A stretch of DNA of 64,000 nucleotides from Microstegium vimineum (lineage: Eukaryota; Streptophyta; Magnoliopsida; Poales; Poaceae), in assembly GCA_022036555.1 (NCBI GenBank), contig CM039127.1, positions 52,836,122 through 52,900,121 on the forward strand, in the 5' to 3' direction. Shown piece by piece: positions 47,161 through 57,534 of the stretch (positions are counted from its first letter, which is position 1; every line of letters begins with the position of its first letter). Position numbers and translations under genes: made by a program. Under the pieces are notes generated by a model. The model searched no databases. It was not told where the DNA came from and was given only the letters and a program-made list of their open reading frames with translations.

Positions 47161-49297
47161 GATATTTAATTTAAGTTCTTATAAGTTATCAGACACATGT
47201 AATGAGGATGGACACATATGTGTTGTCAGTTTGAGCAACTTGTTCATTTATCACCCATACTGCAGATATTGACTGTTAGTGATTATATAGTATTGTATTG
47301 ATGATTGCATACTTGTCTGCTTACTAAAGTGGTGTGGACTGTTAGTGATTTTGGTTGGATTGCTTGCTTGAGGAACCATGGTTGGGGAACTCAGTTTAAA
47401 TCTCTGAACCAAGCTTGGGGACTGAACTATTGTATGTAATTCTGGTGATTCTTGTGAGCCCACACATACTTACTGTTTACAAACACAGGTGTCCACACAT
47501 ACTTACTGTATGTGGGTTGTGGATTCCTTGTATGTATGGGCACCTGAAAGTAGGAGCTGGGCACTTGAAAAAAGCAGGAGCTGTATGGGGGCAGCTCTGA
47601 TCATGTTCTGCTTGAGTTCCTTGTATGTGTGGGCAGCTGAACTATTTTTTTGGTTGTACCTGCTGTCCTTGAACTAATGGTTACACTTGACAGCTTGCAT
47701 TCTTTGGTTCCAATTTAATGGTCAATTTAATGGTCCTACTACTATCAATTTTGAGTACAGGTCAATTTTGAATACAGGTCAATTTAATGGTCCTACTACT
47801 ACTAATCTTCAGTTCAGTTCAGACTGAACTCTGAACTTTACTTTACTGAATCCCATCAACAGACTGAACTCTTGTTCCAAATAATTGTTTTGGCATGTAT
47901 TTGATCCTTTATATTTAGTTGTGTCGATTATTAGTTTTTTTGGCATGTATTTGATCCTCTCTATTTAGTTATGTTTACACTTCTAAATGGAATTTAGCAC
48001 TGAATTTTTAATAGCCAAGCTGAATTTAGACAGGGGCAGCATGAATTTTTAACAGCCAAGCTGATAATATACCAACCTGATCAGTAAATCAAGCTGATCA
48101 GTAAATCAAGCACTGAACTAGCATGAATTTTACACAGCGACAACATGTATTTTACACAGGGACAGCATGTACTCGTCAAGATATTGAGAACAAAGAAGCC
48201 TCTCCAAGCAGTTCAGTTCTACTGTACATGTCTGAATGTCTGAAGAGATAAGTTGTCAATCTTCCTATAATTGGTGGTAGCACCAAAAAAATAATTCTCT
48301 ACTGTACTTAACTCTAATTAGTACAGTAGGCTAGCACTGAAAGTACTTATCTCTATTTAGCACTGAATTGGAAGTATTTTTAATCAGTTCTAGCACTAAT
48401 TGAATCTCCTATAAAGTAGCAATTATTAGTTTTTTTTGGCATGTATTTGATCAGTTCTAGCACTGTCTGAATGGCCTCAGGGCAATCTCAGCAGAAGAAA
48501 GGGTAACTCTTCAGGCAGCTGATTATGTAGCAGAACTGATCTAGGTAATATTCAGTGGTAACTATGATTCTAGTGTATGAATTAGTAGAAAGAAAAAGAA
48601 CCAACAAACCACAAAGCAGACCAAAAATATTGAGCATTACAAAATATTCAGATCTCTGAGTGCTATTTTTTTGAAACTTGAACTCTGAGACAGGCTGTTA
48701 GCACAAGCACTGAACTTATCTCTATTTTTCAGAACTCTGAAATTTTCCCTTTTTTTCTTTTTGCTCTGCTGCAGCCTTCTGTAGCACTGTCTGAATTACA
48801 AAGATAATTCAGAATTACAAAGATAACACTGTCTGAACCTTCTTTTTGACCTCTGTAGCACTGTCTTTTTGTTCTCAATCCAAAGATAACTACAAGAGAA
48901 TTACAAAGAATTACAAAGATAATTCAGAATTACACAGCCTTCTTTTTGCTCTGCTCTGCTGCAGCCTTCTGTAGCACTGTCTGAACCCACATAATTTGTT
49001 CATAATGTGATAGCACTGTCTGAATTACAAAGATAACTGATCTATTTGATCCAAAGATAACATGTACATCAGAACTGAAAAAGAGAACTGAGCTACTTTT
49101 CTGCTCTTCTTCAAGCACTCAAAGAGAACTGAAAAAAGTGTCTTATTCTCTGAAAACTTACAGCTCACAGGTTTTTTGATATGGTCAGCCACTTACAATC
49201 TGAAAACTTATATTCAGATCAGAAAAACAACAGATTTTTTATACAAGTCAACACAGGGTGATGTTCTCATGAAAAACAACAGAAATACAAGTACATC

Positions 49298-49663
49298 TTA
49301 TTCTCTTGTAGTATCACAATTACAGATTTTCTTATTACATAGCATCCTCCGGCTGTAGTTCCTGTCATTGAGACCTGGAGTGAGTTCAGACTTTGGACTC
49401 CTCCTGCTGTAGTTCCTGTCATTGAGACCTGGAAGGTTGAGATCCACCTCAAGCAGCTGCTTTCCTGTTTCAGATTTGGGGGATGCTGCAACATTTTCAT
49501 GATCATGGACTTTGTGAAACTTCTTGTGGCTCGCCAATCCTTTGCTGGATGTGAAGACCTTGCCGCAGAGCCTGCAGTCATGGGATGCTGTCGCCTTCGA
49601 CACATGCGAAAGACCGGTGAACTTCAGCTTCACGTCAGAGATGTTGCTCTCTGCTGGCATCAC
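49298..49663 (-). pseudogene. Captured C2H2 zinc-finger / EAR-motif gene fragment
   Basis: 121 open codons. They contain one C2H2 finger, CRLCGKVFTSSKGLASHKKFH, close to the plant EPF type but with ASHKK in place of QALGGHKR, and an EAR repression motif (LLEVDLNLPGLND). Host C2H2 repressors of the ZAT type carry the same order: finger, acidic linker, DLNLP. The tail contains a tandem duplication giving GLNDRNYSRR twice. A second finger and the rest of a normal ZAT protein are missing. It lies antisense inside the Harbinger-type element, which suggests gene capture. It may be expressed, but that is untested. Confidence 0.6.
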
Positions 49664-50389
49664 CTCAGCATCCTCAGTTTGGTGGTGACCAGAGTACCTC
49701 AGCAGTCCGGTGAAGACTTATGGAGTGAGTTCAGACTTTACCAGAGTACCTCAGCGCTCCTGCCCGGCGACGAAGCGGAGGCCGCCGCGCGGTTGACCTT
49801 GTCGCGCCTCTTGCGCTCGGCCACAGACTTGAACTCGGCCGCCGATGGAAGGAAAGGGCGGCAGGGGAGGAGGGCGCGAGGACGGCGGGCGGGGAGCCGG
49901 AGCAGGCGGCGCGGTCGGAGCGCCGGTGCGGGCGGGGCGCCGGCGCAGGTGCGGGTGCGGCGGCGCGGGCGGGGCGCCGGCGCAGGTCGGGGCGCGGGCG
50001 GGGAGTCGGAACCGGTGTGGATAGGGTGTTGGGCTGGAGTTTGATGTAATTTTGGGCCCCTATTTTTTGCAGGCCGGGATGCAAATGAAAAAAAGGAGCC
50101 CTGATTTGCAGGTTGGGCTGGAGTTGCTCTTAGTGGGTGGAACCAAACATGAGGCCACTAAACTTTAGGGGCACTAAACTTTAGTGGGTTAAACCAAACA
50201 GGCCCTAAGCTGCGCTCTCATACAAACCACCACTCCAACATCACAACCTAACACTGCAGTACTGCACTACCGCCTCGCCTCAGCACTGGCATGTAAAGCA
50301 CAACTCTTGTCACAAACTTCAAGGGCCTTGAACCGGTGCGTGTGCGTGATCCCCACAGCAACCACAGATCTTGTCTTCTCTTTCTCCAT

Positions 50390-50494
50390 GTGGCCATGTT
50401 TATCCGCACTAATTCAGCACTACTTTTTAGTTAACCAACATTGTTTTTGTCTCACAACAAATCAGCATAAGCCAAATTTCAGTGAAACGAACAG
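50390..50494. mobile_element. Degenerate copy of the 126-bp MITE family
   Basis: The stretch acattgtttttgtctcacaacaaatcagcataagcc...gaaacgaacagggcc matches the reverse complement of the 4685-4810 element's interior and right end. The left end is poorly preserved. Confidence 0.45.
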
Positions 50495-52380
50495 GGCCAA
50501 ATCAGGTGGTTCAGAACCACAGCCTTAGGTTGAGGCAGCGGGCTTGATTCGTCTTGGCATAGGGTTATTGCAGCTAGAATCGGGCCAAAGGTGGGGGCGA
50601 AGTGGACCCCCTTCCTGAATCCTGGTTAGCCTTAGCCATCATAAGTTAGCAGGAAAATTGAGTACCCATATATGCAAGGTTATATATATTCTTACTTCTT
50701 AGAGAGACTTCTTACATGGTCATCCCTGCCTTGTTACTCCATATTCCTGTTGCCTGTCCTGCAGAGATAATACAGCATGTCATGTTAGTAGTAAAGAATT
50801 TAAAGAACAAAAAGCAATCTGAACAATGGACGCATCAAAATAAAATGAATCAAATAGAACTGAAATACCATAAAAAGAACAGCACTAAGCTTTGTGAAGA
50901 AGATAAAACTATGAATAAATATCGACTTCTAGATATCAGAATCCAGATTTGATGAAATGACAAGCAAAAATTGATTCAGATCTTTTGCTGTTCCCATACA
51001 GATCAAGTAGACATTTCACCAGGGATCATTTTTTTTTTACTTGGACTATTACTAAATGGAATGATCATACAACTATAAGATTTCAAGCAACTATAAGAAT
51101 CCAAATGGTGGGAAAAGGTCATGGTTATATACTAGGAAAATATTTCAAGCAAGGTATTACAGCCCTGCACATGGCACTCCCTCCCCACCTGCTTGGCAAT
51201 TTAGGAAAATTATCATCATAGGAATATATATAATATTAATGCCTAGGAAATTATATGCACATAGGTCTAGTACCTGGATTATTGTTTGGAGAACATGATT
51301 AGTATCCTAAAAACAGCCACAAAATTCCCCATGTGCCACTGTAGGGTATGGCGGCTCCTAGCTGGAGCTTGCTTCACCATCACCGGCGAGCCGAATCCAG
51401 CCACCACTCACGACAAAGAAACCATCAGGAGAGAGACAGAGAGGATGCCACTTCAATTCCATTTCTGTGGCTCTTGCAGCAGGTGGATCTGCAAAGGGTG
51501 GGCCATGGGAGCGGCTTGCGAACTTGGGCCAGTATCGGGAAGAGACGTGCGTCCGCGGGGTGGGGGGATTGGCACTTAGAGGAGGCAGAAGTAGATTGAT
51601 GGAGCTCACCTGCTGCTCGATTGGAAGAGAGGTAGACAGTGACTGCAGATTGACAATGGCTACTTGGGAGTGAAGGGTCAAGAGAGAAAGAACAGAGATA
51701 TGAAGGGGAAGAGGGTGTGCACAGAGCTGAAGATCGACGGTGGCCAGTGAAGACAGCGGAGCTCCAATTCAGAGCAGGGCTTCCTCTTCTTCTGGTGGTT
51801 CTCTAGTTCTGATTCTGCTGACGCAGTGCCTCACGCTGATTACGGTGATGTACAGACCGACACCTTGACAACTCTATGAAGAAAAAATTTACCTACACAA
51901 GATATTTTCTTTTTCCACCTAAATACCCCTTAGCGGCCCACGAATGGATCCGTTTCACGGCACAGCACATTCAAACACTTTTATTGGGCTGCTGCACTTC
52001 CTGAACCTGGGCTATAAAGATCCTGGAAACTAGACCACATCCGACTCTTCCGAACAGGCCCTAAGTTGTAATGGCTTTTCTATTCGAAATTGGATTTGTA
52101 TCTATTTATATAATATGAAACAAATATATAATGAATCACTGTTTATGATGTAAACTTGAAAACTAAGGAATTGTCAACAATGACTTAGTATCTATTTATA
52201 TAGCATGAAACAACATATAATGTATCACTCTTAATGATGTAAACTCGAAAGCTTATGAATTGTCAACAATGACTTATACGACCAACAGAGCAGTCATAAC
52301 GCAGCTACTAAGCACTCCAGGATCAAAAAACAAACCTTGATAACCTGTGAAATACCCTTTCAAACTAAAAGTAGCAGAGT
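50495..52380. other. Repeat-derived DNA without recognisable gene
   Basis: Open frames at 51286-51681 on both strands are short and unconserved in appearance. Around 51990-52067 the sequence (ctggaaactag... gaacaggccctaag) looks like the end of another small DNA element. The whole stretch probably belongs to decayed DNA transposons. Confidence 0.35.
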
Positions 52381-52384
52381 CCCC

Positions 52385-52860
52385 ATGGAAATGACACTGT
52401 ATTAAAAATCATCAAAACTCTCTCATCGACTGAGACTGGAATGTGGGTTCCATCTATAGCTCCAATGCATCCATCAAAAAAAAGGATGATAATGGTTGCA
52501 ATTTAGAATGCACAAATCTGAAGGTTGGATCCCTAGTCCTAATAATTGTATATGCAAAAGATACGCGGCATCCAACACTTCACCAACTTCCTACTAATGG
52601 CGTTCAGTGACCAACCAAACATTTCTGCCATTTGTCTTTGGCTTGTGCCACGTGCCCATAGGTGCATCCCTAAGGCCTCAATGTGATCACTGCCGTGTAG
52701 ATTTCAGCCCATGGTTGGGCCACTAATGTCCTATTGCAACCAATGGAATGCACGAGGACAGAGACAGAAATTTGTGTAGCATTTCTTACTGTTGTCAAGA
52801 TTTAGAGCTACCCACAGGTGACCCCTCAGCTCCTGGAAGGGCAGGCGACTGTCTTCTACT
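52385..52860 (-). pseudogene. PIF/Harbinger transposase fragment
   Basis: Reading the minus strand: LDNSKKCYTNFCLCPRAFHW, then after a stop IEALGMHLWARGTSQRQMAE, MFGWSLNAISRKLVKCWMPR and, after further stops, FFDGCIGAIDGTHIPVSV. This is the order found in Harbinger transposases: N-terminal helix, the HTH with ALGxxLWA and SQRQ, and the first catalytic Asp in AIDGTH. Several stops and frame changes separate the blocks, and the rest of the DDE domain is not seen. The fragment is not functional. Confidence 0.75.
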
Positions 52861-54282
52861 CCACATCCAATAGACCATGAAGATGCAGACGCTGTTGACA
52901 CACCTATGGCTCCCCCCATGTCTCACCAGATAAACCGCTAGTCGCTAGTTGATCCAAATGTTCAGTGCTTGACAATCTACAAAAATTAGACATTCACCGA
53001 TGATTGATAGGAAGATTGGTCCCTATTGCACGAAAGTAACACTTCACACTAAAAACACCGCAGTTCGATTTCAGAATCTATGCGAAATAAAATTTATTAT
53101 AAACATTCTCTTTACTTAACTGTTGAGATGTAACAAGACTAGATGCAGTTGTAATGTTTAAATATCTTGTGTTACAATATAAATAGCAGGTGGTTCCTTC
53201 TTCCTACAATAGTCAGACCTTTTGTCATTATCATCACATAGTTGTTAAATCAAGAAACAACAATAGATAACAGAATTACCATAACCCAAACTGATTTGCA
53301 ACCTGTTAGACAGACACTTTGCCAATATTATGCATTTTTGTACAGGTTAAATTCATATTCAATGAACATAGGACACATTCAATTTTTTGCTTAAAACAAA
53401 GGGTATAATTTCCTCTGAATTCCACGTTCCCAGCTTCTTACCTTTAACTGTACCAGTTGCCCTTCAATCATTTCCTGAAAACCAAGTATTCATCCTACAG
53501 CAATAATTAACACAAGCTATGTAACTAAAAATACATAGGCGATCGGCAAATGGGCATTATTGCTGTAGTAACATCTTAGGAGACCAAAAACAGGTGATTC
53601 ACAGCGGCAGCAGAATTATTAATTTGTTGATCTTGTAACTCGAGATGAAAGGTCCATGTATCATGTCCTGCAATAGAGTATAAGCTAATAAGGACAGATA
53701 ATAAGGCTAATCAGAGTTCACCTTGTACAAGTCTGAGCTGATTTTGCTCACTTCAGTATCTGCAAGCTTTGTCCAAAGTACGGAGCATGCCAACAAATTA
53801 AGGAAAATCAATATGACAAGATTATAATCAAAACTTCAAAGTATTGCAACAAAGTAACATGAAGATGCAAGAAAGGATGAGAATCGTCTGGGCGAATAAG
53901 AGTGCTCACCAATGGGGTATGTGCAGACGGTGACAGCTTGGCGGTGGTGGTAGTTGACAATGTGCAAACAGGGCCAGGCAATGCTCGGGTGGTGGTGGCT
54001 GTTGGTCTCAGCTCCACATCGGCCCACCGCTGGGCATCTTCCTTGCGTGAACGCAAAGGTGAAGACAGGCGCGGCGTGGTGGAGAATATGGCGCAGCTGC
54101 CCTCCCCTCAGCGTCAGGGAAGCAGCCAGCACATATCAATTCTCAGGCATTGTGGGAGAAGGCACTGGCAGCGAGGCAGGGAGAAGTGTGGCGATGGAGG
54201 CGACTGCACAGCAGGGAAGAAGGGACCCTCACGGCTCCCAGACCCAGACCCAAACCCAAGTGTCAAGATTTACATCGCGTAT

Positions 54283-54316
<34 letters not shown>

Positions 54317-55099
54317 TCATAGTAGTATAGGGGGAGGATGCCTGCAGCGGAACGGCTAGCCTTAACCGATGCAGCTGTTTGGGCTGCTGAACGGCTGAGC
54401 TGTACAGCGGCAGCACAGACAGCGGTTGGAATCAGAAGCGAACAGCACCAAGTCTACACATCTTGAACTAATTCAAACAACACCAGGTCCATTTTACAAA
54501 AGGGATCCACAGAGTGGACAATCTCATAACAAGAATTACTGGAGCTAGACTGAGAAAATATCACACTGATATAACAAACAGATTTTTCAATTCACATCCT
54601 CAATGTCACATTCCGAATATTATACCGAATGATGTGAGATATTTTAAGGCATGCACAATGCTTCAAACAATACAAAGGGATACATTTTTTTCAGCTTGGA
54701 TATAAAAGCATTGAACACATTTTGAGTATGAAAAATCATGTAAAATCAACAGGAACACATTTTGATTGGCTAGTGGAATTACATCGTGAGTCACTGCAAT
54801 TTTTCAAACATCGATTGATGTGATATTATTTGTAAATTGCTATTATAACTTAAAATGTTAACAATTCAAAATAGATGGAATTTGATACCATCTCGTTTGC
54901 TATCAACAACCCAACAATAATTAAGTAGCAACGCATGCCGGCAAGCAAGAATTTCATGAGAATTAACTTTTGAACTTTTGGTTAGCTAAAATTCAGTAAG
55001 TAGTTAAGTACTTGACATGGTCTGGCTTGATTAACTTTATTTTTTATCTATAAGATATGTGTGTTGAGCACTCAAACACTGTTGTGCCATAGGGAAGTA
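52861..55099. other. Intergenic DNA with (GA)n tract
   Basis: AT-rich and repeat-like. A GC-richer patch at 53900-54260 yields ORFs on both strands without recognisable domains. A (GA)n microsatellite occupies about 54284-54312. Nothing else is supported. Confidence 0.4.
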
Positions 55100-55308
55100 C
55101 TCCCTCCTCCGTCCCAGATTTTTAGAAAACATAACTAATAACTGTAACTCCAATAAATAGGTTTATACTGTGATGAATGATGTGATTAATCCAGTGATGT
55201 CTATATATATTTGTTTGGTATCGTAAACATTACTATTTGGTCAAACTACTTAAAGATTGATTGACTCATCCAACTGTAAGATGGGCACTTATTTTTGGAG
55301 GGCGGGAG
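55100..55308. mobile_element. Stowaway-type MITE
   Basis: It starts CTCCCTCCTCCGTCCCAGA and ends TTTTTGGAGGGCGGGAG. TA flanks both ends (55098-55099 and 55309-55310). About 209 bases, AT-rich, non-coding. Confidence 0.85.
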
Positions 55309-55725
55309 TAGTACATGTTAGCTTGGTAATAACTGAATTGCAGAAATAGAAGAGCACAACAGCAGAATCTAATTTCCTATTTCGACATATCATATTCTGA
55401 TTGTTCACAATGACAAGAAAAAGTTCCTTCACATCCTAATTCGTCCTCTAAATAAACTAGTTATTATTAAGAGAATTCCCATCCATCGATAGGACAACCA
55501 CTCAAAGAGAGAACAGGAAGCCATAGCAAAACCAGGGGAAAAAAATAACCCACAAAACCAGAACACCATGTATTATTATCATCATCACCAAATGTCGATA
55601 TCATCAGAGTAACAGAAGACGAGTTTACGACCCAACAAGCATCGCATCTACGAGGATGCGAACAAGTTACAAGCTAAAGGTATCGATCGATAATCGTACA
55701 GAGGTGGCGGCGCCGCCAGTGCCGC

Positions 55726-56062
55726 CTACTTCTTGCCAGCTGCTGCCTTATTCTTGTTGTTGTTGTCCGTGGAGGTCCCGGTGCCGCCGGCCGCTGCCTG
55801 CTGCGCCTTCTTGGCCGCCTTCTCCTCCAGCGCTTTCTTGTCCCTGGCAACAACAAAGATCCGGATCGGGAAAGGGTCAGCGGCAAGCAACCGAGATCTG
55901 GCCATGCCGGAGCCAGAGAAGGATGGAATCAAATCAAACAGAATAAAAATAGATCCAACCTCTCGCGGCGCTGCTCCGGGTGAGCCCGTCCTGAGAGGCC
56001 TTGGCGTTGGGCTTCCGCGCCGCCGCGCGCTCACGGTCACGGTCACGCTGGTTGCCGCGTGC
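55726..56062 (-). CDS. SERF/4F5-family small protein, frame and start disturbed
   Basis: Exon A (56062-55960) reads ARGNQRDRDRERAAARKPNA, then KASQDGLT. Exon B (55843-55726) reads DKKALEEKAAKKAQQAAAGG, then TGTSTDNNNKNKAAAGKK and a TAG stop. Together they give the 4F5/SERF pattern (M-(T/A)RGNQRxxxRxRxxxKxxx...DGLTPEQRRERDxKxLxEKxAKKA), small basic disordered proteins. Two defects are visible. GLT should be followed by PEQRRER, but one C is missing in the run at about 55978-55981, so the codons read RSSAAR. No ATG sits directly before ARGNQRD, and the acceptor or ATG expected there is not recognisable. It is either a pseudogene or a locus with assembly errors. Function of plant members is poorly known; SERF proteins elsewhere affect protein aggregation. 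Confidence 0.75.
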
Positions 56063-56650
56063 GCACGAGTTAAGGAATAACAGAATCGAAACAACGAAAC
56101 AGATCGAGATCGAGATCGTATACAAGCAAAAGATAGATTAGAGGAAGAGCGCCCCAACGAGCAGATCTAATCGGGGGTTTGGGGAAGGATATGAGTCATG
56201 TCGCCGGTCTCGCTAACGCTGGTTGCCGGTCGCGCCGCCCTGACTGATGAGCCGGAGAAAACTCGCCGACGACACCCCAAGGCACGCGAAGAACCTTTAT
56301 TTATTTATTATTTTTTTTTGTATTTATTATTTGCATTATTATAGGGATAAATAGGGAGGGAAAGCGGGGACAATTTGAGGTGGGGATCCATGCGGATTGT
56401 GTTGTGTGCTCGGAGTCGGAGCCCCGCTGTCAGCCAGCCAGCCAGCCACCTTGAGGTGGGTCGTGATGGACTAGCAGCACGCCACCTATGTTATGGGCCA
56501 GGCCCAACGGATCGGCACCAGCACGGTCCTAAACAAAACACGGCCTTAAAACCTAACTTGGTACGAAGCTCACAGTGCCAGATGAGCTTTGTTAACAACA
56601 TATAGAATTGAAATATTGCATACCTATAATAGCTGAAGAACAACATATCA
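56063..56650. other. Upstream region of the SERF-like gene and intergenic DNA
   Basis: 56063-56290 probably holds the leader of the SERF-like gene, including the gatcgagatcgagatcg repeat at 56101-56118. The remainder is AT-rich then GC-rich intergenic DNA with no recognised gene. Confidence 0.4.
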
Positions 56651-56944
56651 CTATTTTTTCTTGTCAGGCCTATGCCTTCTCATAGCCATGAAAGTGTTGA
56701 TGATCTCTTCTTCATTCAATTGTAAGAAGATATCCCTCTCAATAAAAGTCACTAGACAATCATCCAGAACATTAACACCCATTTTATTTCTCAACTTATT
56801 CTTGATAAAGGTCATTGCATAAAATCCTTTTTCAACAGTTACGGTAGCCACCCGTGAAACAATGCCATAATGATAAACTTTATCCCTCTTTCTTTCAACA
56901 AGTTTTATGTTTAGGACTTTGAACGTTATTTCATCTCTTCTCAT
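56651..56944 (-). pseudogene. hAT transposase C-terminal dimerisation fragment
   Basis: 97 open codons reading VSRVATVTVEKGFYAMTFIK, then NKLRNKMGVNVLDDCLVTFI and ERDIFLQLNEEEIINTFMAM. This matches the hATC block of plant hAT/TTF-type zinc-finger transposases (PVATATVERAFSAM, K..LRN.M....L.D.L...IER.IF). It lacks the DNA-binding and catalytic parts, and one conserved Arg-Ala pair reads Lys-Gly. It is a remnant of a transposon or domesticated TTF-type gene. Confidence 0.78.
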
Positions 56945-57188
56945 GTCTTAGCAAGATTTTAAAGCTCGATTTTAAAGATTGAATCTAGCTTGATATAGGT
57001 GTGTGGGTATCTTATATATAGTAAAAGACAATGGAAGGGGGGGTGTACTATTTTTTTCAAACTTCATTATAATTGACTGACGGCACTGCATGAGGAGCAC
57101 AAGATAGATTAACAAATGGAAGGACAAAGTAAGAAGGAAGGAATTGATCTAAGCTAGTACTAGTCGACGGAAAACACGTAGATAGCTA

Positions 57189-57448
57189 CTCCCTCAATTT
57201 CAAATTGTAAGTTATTCCAAGAATCTTGAAGAATCAAAGCATTTTAAGTTTGATAAAAAATTATAAAAAGAGACATAAATATTTATGACATCAAATAGGT
57301 ATAGTATGAAAATATAACTAATAAATAATCTAATGATACTTGGTTGGTATCAAATATGTTATTATCATATTATATAAATTTGGTCAAACTTCATAAACTT
57401 TAACTCTCCAAGATTCATAGAATGACTTATAATTTGAGATGGAGGGAG
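57189..57448. mobile_element. Stowaway-type MITE
   Basis: It starts CTCCCTCAATTTCAAATTGT and ends ATAATTTGAGATGGAGGGAG. The inverted ends are about 25 bases with few mismatches, and TA flanks both sides (57187-57188 and 57449-57450). It lies about 90 bases from the SABATH stop codon and may contribute to its 3' untranslated region. Confidence 0.88.
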
Positions 57449-57534
57449 TAATTTTTTTTTCCCTAGAAGAAAACAGAGAGGACGATCGTCGATGGAGATT
57501 GGAGCTAGAAAAAAGTTGTAGCCGCAGCAGATAG

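Larger units (their letters stand above)
43448..50132 (+). mobile_element. PIF/Harbinger-type element with ORF1 and captured zinc-finger sequence
   Basis: The body is 43451-50129. The left end AAGTAACTTCAGCCCAA and the reverse complement of the right end GAGCAACTCCAGCCCAA match at 14 of 17 positions. The 3-base direct repeat TTA lies at 43448-43450 and 50130-50132, as expected for PIF/Harbinger. It carries a decayed Myb-like ORF1 (46105-47160) and an antisense C2H2/EAR sequence (49298-49663). No DDE transposase is seen, so it is non-autonomous. 47200-49250 is AT-rich and full of short repeats (actgtctgaattacaaagat type). Confidence 0.72.
43331..50205. mobile_element. Tourist/hAT-like MITE split by the Harbinger-type insertion
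   Basis: The left part (about 43331-43450) begins CTGTGTTTGGTTAAAT and contains cactaaagtttagtgac. The right part (about 50133-50205) contains actaaactttagtgggtt and ends aaaccaaacaggcccta. The two are inverted relatives, typical of the common GTTTGGTTtAACC...CTAAAGTTTAG MITE family. The element at 43451-50129 divides them. Confidence 0.65.

Noticed and set aside
49731..50084. Upstream continuation of the captured zinc-finger gene, including an AERKRRDKVNR stretch
   Set aside because: The basic stretch recalls a bHLH basic region, but there is no following helix-loop-helix. The frame is GC-rich and low-complexity, so I do not call a domain.
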